Below, one piece after another: positions 1 to 5,627 of a stretch of DNA of 33,634 bases (positions are counted from its first letter, which is position 1; each line of letters opens with the position of its first letter). Under the pieces are notes generated by a model. That model was not told the DNA's origin. It was given only the letters and a program-made list of their open reading frames with translations, and ran no database searches. Source of the stretch: an uncultured Prevotellaceae bacterium (GTDB lineage: Bacteria; Bacteroidota; Bacteroidia; Bacteroidales; Bacteroidaceae); assembly GCA_902784565.1 (NCBI GenBank), contig CACZVE010000030.1, positions 1 through 33,634 on the forward strand. Direction: 5' to 3'. The position numbers were made by a program, and so were the translations under genes.

Positions 1-236
1 AAGTCGATAAGTACCAGTTTGTTCTGGCCCACATAGTCTCTCACCCTCACAGTCTGACCCTGAGGGCCAGGCAGGGCGATATCGACAAATGTGTTATTGA
101 TCTCCGTCGCAGATGCCACATCGATTGGCTTCCCCTCATCATCAACCACTTGTATCCCTTCAACCACTTTTATCTTCTGTTTGCAACCCGTCGTCAGCAA
201 CAAGCCCGCTACGAGCATTAAAAATACCTTTCTCAT
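1..236 (-). CDS. TlpA/ResA-like thiol-disulfide oxidoreductase lipoprotein, N-terminal part (cut by window edge)
   Basis: The reverse strand opens with an ATG at 236-234 and runs off the left edge after 78 codons. The first residues form a lipoprotein signal: MRKVFLMLVAGLLLTTGC, with the lipobox cysteine at residue 18. The mature part then reads like the front of a TlpA/AhpC-TSA domain: a VVDDEGKPI segment, IALPGPQGQTVRVRDYVGQ, and finally KLVLID, the strand that in this family precedes the WASWCxPC active site. That active site would lie just outside the window, so the redox function cannot be confirmed. In Bacteroidales such proteins sit in the periplasm or are anchored to a membrane and act in disulfide exchange. 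A promoter-like pair lies upstream at 329-359. Confidence 0.7.
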   Translation of the reverse strand, partial: MRKVFLMLVAGLLLTTGCKQKIKVVEGIQVVDDEGKPIDVASATEINNTFVDIALPGPQGQTVRVRDYVGQNKLVLID

Positions 237-328
237 TGTCTTTTTCCGTTATTTATCATTTTGATTTTCGTTGTACAGCCTCTGGCTTTGCCAAAGTACC
301 CCGACCGAGGATTTTGGGATTTCTGCGG

Positions 329-359
329 CAAAATTAGTAAAAAAATCCCGGAATTCCAA
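329..359 (-). promoter_or_regulatory. Bacteroidetes-type promoter for the TlpA-like gene
   Basis: On the reverse strand TAATTTTG (336-329) matches the -7 consensus TAnnTTTG, and TTG (359-357) lies 20 bases upstream as the -33 box. The gene start at 236 would leave a leader of about 85 bases. The leader (237-322) is AT-rich and shows only the short self-complementary stretch CTTTGGCAAAG. I see no gene in 237-505. Confidence 0.5.
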
Positions 360-505
360 GGCGGCTGCAATAAAATAGGTCAAAGAAAGGCTGCATCTCG
401 GAAAAATTCAAATAAAAATTGGTTTTTCGGTCGATATAGATAAATTTCTCACGCTCAAGAATGCAAATTTATTTGTATTCTCTTCGCTAAATCGAAATTT
501 TGCAC

Positions 506-513
506 TATCTTTG
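506..513 (+). promoter_or_regulatory. -7 box upstream of tRNA-Arg
   Basis: TATCTTTG at 506-513 is an exact match to the Bacteroidetes -7 consensus and sits 15 bases before the mature tRNA. No TTG is present at the expected -33 distance, so the promoter call rests on the -7 box and its position alone. Confidence 0.5.
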
Positions 514-527
514 CACCCGAAAAGCAT

Positions 528-599
528 GCCCTGATAGTTAAATGGATATAACAAGGCTCTCCTAAAGCTTAGTTCCGAGTTCGATTCTCGGTCGGGGTA
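528..599 (+). tRNA. tRNA-Arg(CCT)
   Basis: A full cloverleaf can be drawn. The acceptor stem pairs GCCCTGA (528-534) with TCGGGGT (592-598), with two G-T pairs. The anticodon stem pairs AGGCT with AGCTT and encloses the loop CTCCTAA, giving anticodon CCT. The T stem pairs CCGAG with CTCGG around TTCGATT. The discriminator base is A599. The 3' CCA is not encoded. The GH97 start codon follows only 15 bases later, with no terminator or promoter between them. Confidence 0.93.
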
Positions 600-613
600 C
601 TGTGGGTACTAAA

Positions 614-2722
614 ATGAAAAGTATGATTAGACTATTGAAATTGATGGTTGTCTTATGCCTGACGGGAATAAGTACAACAACGTATGCAACGAGTGTGGGG
701 AAGATGTGGACGGCAGAATCTCCTGACAAGAAGACGCAGATTGAGGTCAGTACTCAAAACCACTCCATGTTGACTTGGCGCATCGAGCACAATGGCGTGT
801 CTGTGTTGGAGGAATCGCGGATCAACATTTTGGTTGACGGCATTTTCGATGTCTTCACAAAAGGCGGATTGGGCAAGGTGACCAATCGCCAGCAGGTGAG
901 GACGAAGTTTGCCACACCATTTTATAAGAAGGCAGAAGTCAAGGATGAGTACAACGCCATGACCATATCGTTCAAGAACGGTATCAGCATCGAGTTCCGT
1001 GTTTATGATGATGGCGCAGCCTATCGTTTTCTGCTTGACCGAAAAATCATGACGGAAGTGACCAGCGAGACGGCGGAGTTTATGTTTGCTGAAGACTATC
1101 CTGCCTTCATACCTTATGTCAACGACAATCGAGGCGGAGAGCGTTATTGCTATAGTTTTGAATCGTATTACGATGAGCAGCCGCTGTCGAAGATGTTCAG
1201 CGACTCGTTGGCCATCACGCCTCTGGCCGTCTGTCTGCCTAATGGCTTGAAGGCCATCGTGATGGATGCTGGTGTAGAGGATTATCCGGGCATGTTCCTC
1301 AAGAGGAATGGCAAGAGAGGACTGACGGCAGAATTTGCGCCCTATCCGTTGGAACAAGAGATTGGAGGTTTCGACCGACTGAACCTTGTACCCACAAAGC
1401 GTGCCAACTATATTGCCCGGTTGGATGGCAGACGGGCACTGCCTTGGCGGGCTGTCGTCATCACGGAGAAGGATGCCGACATCCTGAACTGCGACATGGC
1501 ACAACGACTGGCTCCGGCGTGCCGCATCAGCGACACCTCGTGGATCAAACCCGGAAAGGTGGCCTGGGATTGGTGGAACAACACGAATGTCTCTGGTGTG
1601 GATTTCAAATCAGGCATGAACACCGACACCTATTTATATTATATAGACTTTGCGGCCAAGAACAAGATAGAATACATCATCATCGATGAGGGATGGAGCG
1701 GCCAGGAGTCGTTGACAGAAGACTTGAGTCCGGTGATTGACCTGCCCAGACTGATTGCCCGTGGTCAGGAAAAGGGTGTGGGCATCATCCTCTGGTCCAG
1801 TTGGCGTAATCTCATTGGAAGCAATCCTCTGAATGATATCTCTGTCACCGATGCGGTGATGAAGCACTATGCTGACATGGGAATCAAGGGATTCAAGGTG
1901 GATTTCTTCGATCGCGACGACCAGCAGGTGATAGCCTCAGCCTATAAGATCGCGGCGAGTGCTGCCAAGTATCATCTCTATCTCGATTATCATGGACTGA
2001 AGCCCTTTGGCATCCAGCGCGCCTATCCCAACATCTTCAATTTCGAGGGTGTGAAGGGTCTGGAGAATTCCAAATGGGAGTCTCGTGCAGGTGACGGTCC
2101 CCTGCATGATCAGCCGCATTATGACGTGACGGCTCCTTATCTCCGCATGCTGGCTGGTCCTATGGACTATACCCCTGGTGCCATGACAAATGCCATGAAG
2201 AATAACTTCTTCGGCAACAACGACCACCCGATGAGTCAGGGAACCCGTGTGCACCAGATGGCGATGTACACTACTTTTGAGGCCCCGCTTCAGATGATGG
2301 CTGACAGTCCCACGAAGTACATGCTTATCGCACAGGTTCCTACCACCTTCGACGAGACGGTGGCCCTTGATGGCAGGATGGGAGAATATACTGTTATTGC
2401 CCGTCGTAAAGGCACGACATGGTTTGTTGCAGCAATGACAGACTGGACACCTCGCGACCTGACTATCCATCTCTCCTTCTTGGGAGAAGGTCGCCATCAC
2501 GCCGATATCTTCGCCGATGGCGTCAATGCCTTGAAGGATGCGACAGATTACAAGCATACTCAGCAGACGGTAATTCCCAGCGACCGACTAAACATCCATC
2601 TGAGTAGCGGAGGCGGTTGGACTGCCATCCCATCATCAAATAAGTGCAGCGCCCACATAGGACCATTCCGAACTCGTATTTTTATGTCTGAGATTCCGGG
2701 CAAACCATCCCCAGGGGGGTGA
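614..2722 (+). CDS. GH97 family glycoside hydrolase (alpha-glucosidase/alpha-galactosidase type), with aberrant C-terminal tail
   Basis: GH97 enzymes are calcium-dependent exo-acting alpha-glycosidases; the founder is SusB of the Bacteroides starch system. The product is 702 residues from ATG 614 and begins with a signal peptide (KSMIRLLKLMVVLCLTGIST), so it is exported. An N-terminal beta-sandwich (about 25-290) leads to the TIM barrel, entered at KVAWDWWNNTN. Barrel landmarks include IIIDEGWS, FKVDFFDRDDQ (Asp430) and FNFEGVKGLE (Glu478, Glu484), the segments that carry catalytic and calcium ligands in this family. A GTG at 602 is in frame, but 614 starts a better signal peptide. Family members usually end near a GGGW motif; here GGGWTAI is followed by about 30 extra residues encoded by the arm of the downstream repeat element. 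No SusC/SusD genes are nearby. Substrate and inverting or retaining mechanism are not settled. Confidence 0.9.
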   Translation: MKSMIRLLKLMVVLCLTGISTTTYATSVGKMWTAESPDKKTQIEVSTQNHSMLTWRIEHNGVSVLEESRINILVDGIFDVFTKGGLGKVTNRQQVRTKFATPFYKKAEVKDEYNAMTISFKNGISIEFRVYDDGAAYRFLLDRKIMTEVTSETAEFMFAEDYPAFIPYVNDNRGGERYCYSFESYYDEQPLSKMFSDSLAITPLAVCLPNGLKAIVMDAGVEDYPGMFLKRNGKRGLTAEFAPYPLEQEIGGFDRLNLVPTKRANYIARLDGRRALPWRAVVITEKDADILNCDMAQRLAPACRISDTSWIKPGKVAWDWWNNTNVSGVDFKSGMNTDTYLYYIDFAAKNKIEYIIIDEGWSGQESLTEDLSPVIDLPRLIARGQEKGVGIILWSSWRNLIGSNPLNDISVTDAVMKHYADMGIKGFKVDFFDRDDQQVIASAYKIAASAAKYHLYLDYHGLKPFGIQRAYPNIFNFEGVKGLENSKWESRAGDGPLHDQPHYDVTAPYLRMLAGPMDYTPGAMTNAMKNNFFGNNDHPMSQGTRVHQMAMYTTFEAPLQMMADSPTKYMLIAQVPTTFDETVALDGRMGEYTVIARRKGTTWFVAAMTDWTPRDLTIHLSFLGEGRHHADIFADGVNALKDATDYKHTQQTVIPSDRLNIHLSSGGGWTAIPSSNKCSAHIGPFRTRIFMSEIPGKPSPGG

Positions 2723-3136
2723 AAACTTGCCCTAAATCCAGTTCATACTTATGCACAGGGGGGTAAATGTTGCCCCAGATTCAGGGCAGACTTTCCCGAG
2801 GTCAGAATATCTTGCCCCAGATTCAGGGCAGACTTTCCCGAGGTCAGAATATCTTGCCCCAGATTCAGGGCATACTTTTCCGAGGTCAGAATATCTTGCC
2901 TCAGATTCAGGGCAGACTTTTCCGAGGTCAGAATATCTTGCCCCAGATTCAGGGCATACTTTTCCGAGGTTAGAATATCTTGCCTCAGATTCAGGGCAGA
3001 CTTTTCCGAGGTCAAAATATCTTGCCCCAGATTCAGGGCATATTTCTGCCCGGTGTGCATAGACGTGTCCGAGATTCAGGGCAAGTTTTCACCCCCTTGG
3101 GGATGGCTTCCCCTGAATCTCAGGCATAGGAAAAAC
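2679..3136. repeat. Inverted-repeat-flanked element carrying a 42-bp tandem array
   Basis: The left arm (about 2679-2762) and right arm (about 3046-3136) are imperfect reverse complements of each other: both read CTGAGATTC, then CCATCCCCA, then GGGGGTGAAAACTTGCCCT, then TATGCACA, going inward. Between them lie seven tandem 42-base units. The left arm contains the last 15 codons and the stop of the GH97 gene. No transposase lies within or beside it. It resembles a non-autonomous palindromic element or MITE in shape, but I do not recognise the family. Confidence 0.8.
2770..3063. repeat. 42-bp tandem repeat array, seven units
   Basis: Units begin with TTGCCC(C/T)AG at 2770, 2812, 2854, 2896, 2938, 2980 and 3022, an exact 42-base period with no indels. 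The first two units are identical over the full 42 bases. From the third on, two variants alternate (CCCCAG with GCATAC, then CCTCAG with GCAGAC), giving an 84-base higher-order period. The last unit diverges after 3041. Each unit holds a short dyad TGCCC / GGGCA. Because 42 is divisible by three, both strands stay open through the array. There is no spacer variation, so this is not a CRISPR. Confidence 0.92.
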
Positions 3137-3199
3137 TCCTGAATATGGCATTCACTGAATCTGATTCAAACAATTTGTCTTCTGTTTTTGAATAAATAA

Positions 3200-3216
3200 T
3201 TATTGTTTTACGATAA
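3200..3216. promoter_or_regulatory. Upstream dyad operator of the DUF2975-XRE operon
   Basis: TTATTGTTTTACGATAA is an imperfect palindrome (TTATTG / CGATAA around a 5-base centre). Its reverse complement matches the second site at 3276-3292 at 15 of 17 positions. The site ends 17 bases upstream of the -33 box. A helix-turn-helix regulator is encoded in the same operon, so autoregulation is the natural inference. Confidence 0.55.
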
Positions 3217-3233
3217 TTTAACATCGTTTTCCA

Positions 3234-3263
3234 TTGTCGGTTCAAATATTCTGTTTATCTTTG
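3234..3263 (+). promoter_or_regulatory. Promoter of the DUF2975-XRE operon
   Basis: TTG at 3234-3236 and TATCTTTG at 3256-3263, separated by 19 bases, match the Bacteroidetes -33/-7 consensus exactly. The DUF2975 start codon lies 42 bases downstream. Confidence 0.75.
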
Positions 3264-3275
3264 CACCGAAATTAT

Positions 3276-3292
3276 TTATCGTTTAACAATAA
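3276..3292. promoter_or_regulatory. Downstream dyad operator of the DUF2975-XRE operon
   Basis: TTATCGTTTAACAATAA is an imperfect palindrome (TTATCG / CAATAA) and a near copy, in inverted orientation, of the site at 3200-3216. It lies just downstream of the expected transcription start and 13 bases before the ATG, a position where a bound repressor would block transcription. Confidence 0.55.
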
Positions 3293-3305
3293 AACTTTGT
3301 GAATT

Positions 3306-4031
3306 ATGAACAAGAAACTAAAAATTTACAGCACACTGTTTGTTGCAGTACTAATCATTTTGGTTGTAACCAATGTTTTCTATTTCCACGAGTCCATGTG
3401 GTATGCAACGCCTAATGACAAAATGGAATTTGTGGATTGTCCTCCCGAGTTTATGAGTCGTGAGACACTTCCAGACGGTCGTGTCATCACCACCAATCAT
3501 GAGACATACGGCTATGAAGTCTATGTGGCGCCAAAAGACAAGTTCAAGCAGAAGTCGCTTATGTCAACGGCGAAAATGTCAGACAGTGATGGGACAGAGT
3601 TGCAGACCTACATGGTGGAGATGCAAAAAGTGAAACTGTCTGTTCCCGCCTCGCAAAAAAAGTTCTTTAATGTTCTTTTTGTCGTTTCCGTCATCACATC
3701 CGTCGTCGCACTCATTGTGATAGTCTGGATACTTAGTTTGGTGATTAAACTGATCCGCAACATTCGCAGGGGTAATATCTTTGTGACGCAAGTATCTAAA
3801 TACCTCGAAATCACAGGTGTCCTGCTCAGCGCCCTTTACTTGTATCAAACGATTGTCTGTTACGCCATCACGCGTTATAATATGTATCACATTCAATTGG
3901 CCGACTATTATGTTGTGTTTAAGAATGACGCCAACAGTATGTTTATCCTCACTGGTCTGGCGCTGATGATCATCTCGCAGATTATCCTGATGGGTAAGGA
4001 TTTGAAGGAAGAACAAGAACTAACCATCTAA
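3306..4031 (+). CDS. DUF2975 family membrane protein
   Basis: A 241-residue integral membrane protein. The first hydrophobic segment is at about 7-27 (LFVAVLIILVVTNVFYF). A polar region of about 90 residues (30-118) follows, then further membrane segments at about 119-145, 165-185 and 212-232. The pattern of four helices with an arginine-rich loop (KLIRNIRRGNIF) after the second, followed by an XRE-type regulator gene, is characteristic of DUF2975 proteins, whose biochemical role is unknown. The regulator starts 14 bases after the stop. A clean promoter and two dyad sites precede the gene. I cannot assign a function beyond membership in this two-gene module. Confidence 0.8.
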   Translation: MNKKLKIYSTLFVAVLIILVVTNVFYFHESMWYATPNDKMEFVDCPPEFMSRETLPDGRVITTNHETYGYEVYVAPKDKFKQKSLMSTAKMSDSDGTELQTYMVEMQKVKLSVPASQKKFFNVLFVVSVITSVVALIVIVWILSLVIKLIRNIRRGNIFVTQVSKYLEITGVLLSALYLYQTIVCYAITRYNMYHIQLADYYVVFKNDANSMFILTGLALMIISQIILMGKDLKEEQELTI

Positions 4032-4045
4032 ACACCGGGAGCCTT

Positions 4046-4249
4046 ATGAGTATCATCGTAAATGTAGATGTGATGATGGCGAAGCGCAAGATGTCTTCGC
4101 AGGAACTGGCCGAGCGGATCGGCATCACCCAGGCCAACCTCTCCATCTTGAAGACGGGCAAGGCAAAGGCCATCCGATTCTCCACCTTAGAGGCTATCTG
4201 TCAGGCTCTCGACTGTCAGCCGGGCGACATCCTGGAGTACAAGATTTGA
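4046..4249 (+). CDS. XRE/Cro-CI family transcriptional regulator (YozG-like)
   Basis: A 67-residue protein that is essentially a single helix-turn-helix domain: MAKRKMSSQELAERIGIT (helices 1-2), QANLSILKTGKAKAIRF (recognition helix and turn), then STLEAICQALDCQPGDIL, the usual last helices of small XRE regulators. It is the second gene of a two-gene unit with DUF2975. Small regulators of this type commonly repress their own operon; the paired dyads at 3200-3216 and 3276-3292 are good candidate binding sites. Autoregulation is inferred, not shown. Confidence 0.88.
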   Translation: MSIIVNVDVMMAKRKMSSQELAERIGITQANLSILKTGKAKAIRFSTLEAICQALDCQPGDILEYKI

Positions 4250-4276
4250 TCTCACGACTATTCAGTAACGTTTTTC

Positions 4277-4307
4277 TTGCAGATTTGCCAGATATTTATT
4301 ACTTTTG
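4277..4307 (+). promoter_or_regulatory. Promoter of the beta-propeller lipoprotein gene
   Basis: TTG at 4277-4279, a 20-base gap and TACTTTTG at 4300-4307 fit the Bacteroidetes consensus. The ATG at 4352 is 44 bases further on. The lipoprotein gene therefore has its own promoter, separate from the DUF2975-XRE unit. Confidence 0.6.
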
Positions 4308-4351
4308 CAACCGAAATCAGAATGTTCAACCCACTAAAAAGAATATAAGGT

Positions 4352-5548
4352 ATGAAGACAAAGAGTTCTCTGATGATGGTGGCCCTCGCAATGGGCGTGT
4401 TTATGATGTGTGTAACTTTCATATCGTGCTCGACGGACGACAACCCAGTTTACAGCGACGTGCCTAGTGTCGGTGAATGCGTTGTGACAAAGGGGATGTT
4501 GATTATCAACAATGGAAATTATTACAATGGCATCGACGGAAGCCTCACGTACGTGAACTTCATTGGTGATTCGTACACCGTTCAGCAGGATGTGTACAAG
4601 AAGGCCAATGGCGAGAGCCTCGGCGGTACACCTAACGACGTGATGGCCTATGGCGAAAAGATCTACATTGCAGGTTCTGACGAGAATACCGTTTTCGTGC
4701 TGAATATCAGAACCTTCAAACTGATCGAGAAGATCAACACAGTGCAGGAGATGGGCTCTGCAGAGGGTGTTAATCCCCGTGCCCTCGAGGCCTATGGCGG
4801 CAAGGTGTATGTTTCTACCTATGGTGGCTATGTGGCCGTCATCGATACTGGTTCTGTATCTGTGCCCCCTCACTACGAGAGTTGTTATAAAGTGGGTTCT
4901 GCTCCTGAGGGCATGGCTATTGGCGGAACAACCGATGCCGACATGGCGCTCTATGTGGCTAACAGTGACTATGGCTATGGCAACGGTTCTATCTCGAAGA
5001 TCAGCCTGGCTAACGGCTCGATTACGGAGATCAAGAACGACAAGATCCAAAATCCGCAGCAGTTGGCTGTGGTAGGCGACGTGATCTATGTGCTGGACTG
5101 GGGCTACTATGATGAGAACTGGATGCAGCCGCAGAAGGATGCTGGTGTCTATGTGATCAATGGTAGCATCGTCTCTAAGGTGGTGCCCGATGCCATTGGT
5201 ATGGCTGTAGCAGGACAGTCGATCGTCACCTATAATTTTCCTTACGGCAGCACAAAGGCTACCTATAACGTCTATAACATTGTCTATGGCTCGTTGGATA
5301 CCTTCACTCCCACTGGCGGTACACCCATCGAGTACCCCTGTGCCATCGCCGTCGATCCTAACACGGGGCAGGTGTGTATTGCCTCACGAAAGATGGATCC
5401 CGATACGGGGTATCCCAACTATTCGATGCCTGGTTATGTGAATGTCTATACCGGCAAAGGGCAGTTTGTGGACTCAGGTTCGTTCCCGACAGGTGTTGAG
5501 CCGCATGCCATCGCTTTCACTTACGGTGTAGCAAAACTTCAGTATTAG
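4352..5548 (+). CDS. Surface lipoprotein with YncE/DUF5074-like beta-propeller
   Basis: A 398-residue lipoprotein. The signal peptide ends in the lipobox FISC with Cys26, followed by STDDNP. Acidic residues right after the cysteine are the usual mark for surface export in Bacteroidetes. The mature protein is made of repeated blade-like segments (YGEKIYIAGSDENTVFVLNI, YGGKVYVSTYGGYVAVID, ADMALYVANSDYGYG, VVGDVIYVLDWGYYDENW, ending PTGVEPHAIAFTYG), as in YncE-like and DUF5074 propellers. The opening GMLIINNGNYYNGIDGSLTY matches the N-terminus typical of DUF5074. Relatives often occur near TonB-dependent uptake loci, some for corrinoids, but no transporter is present here, so the ligand is unknown. 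A strong terminator follows. Confidence 0.8.
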   Translation: MKTKSSLMMVALAMGVFMMCVTFISCSTDDNPVYSDVPSVGECVVTKGMLIINNGNYYNGIDGSLTYVNFIGDSYTVQQDVYKKANGESLGGTPNDVMAYGEKIYIAGSDENTVFVLNIRTFKLIEKINTVQEMGSAEGVNPRALEAYGGKVYVSTYGGYVAVIDTGSVSVPPHYESCYKVGSAPEGMAIGGTTDADMALYVANSDYGYGNGSISKISLANGSITEIKNDKIQNPQQLAVVGDVIYVLDWGYYDENWMQPQKDAGVYVINGSIVSKVVPDAIGMAVAGQSIVTYNFPYGSTKATYNVYNIVYGSLDTFTPTGGTPIEYPCAIAVDPNTGQVCIASRKMDPDTGYPNYSMPGYVNVYTGKGQFVDSGSFPTGVEPHAIAFTYGVAKLQY

Positions 5549-5573
5549 AATGAAATCAGGTGACTGAAAAAGT

Positions 5574-5604
5574 AAAGGCTGCACTCATTGCGAGTGCAGC
5601 CTTT
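5574..5604. terminator. Bidirectional terminator between lipoprotein gene and secDF
   Basis: AAAGGCTGCACTC (5574-5586) pairs perfectly over 13 bases with GAGTGCAGCCTTT (5592-5604) around a 5-base loop. The genes on the two sides converge, so it can stop transcription from both. Confidence 0.85.
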
Positions 5605-5627
5605 AATATATTAATAAGGTGTAAGCC

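Noticed and set aside
653-1504. Open frame of 283 codons on the reverse strand
   Set aside because: Antisense to the GH97 gene, with no promoter and no family resemblance.
2770-3063. CRISPR array
   Set aside because: Units are contiguous 42-base repeats with no unique spacers, and no cas genes are in the window.
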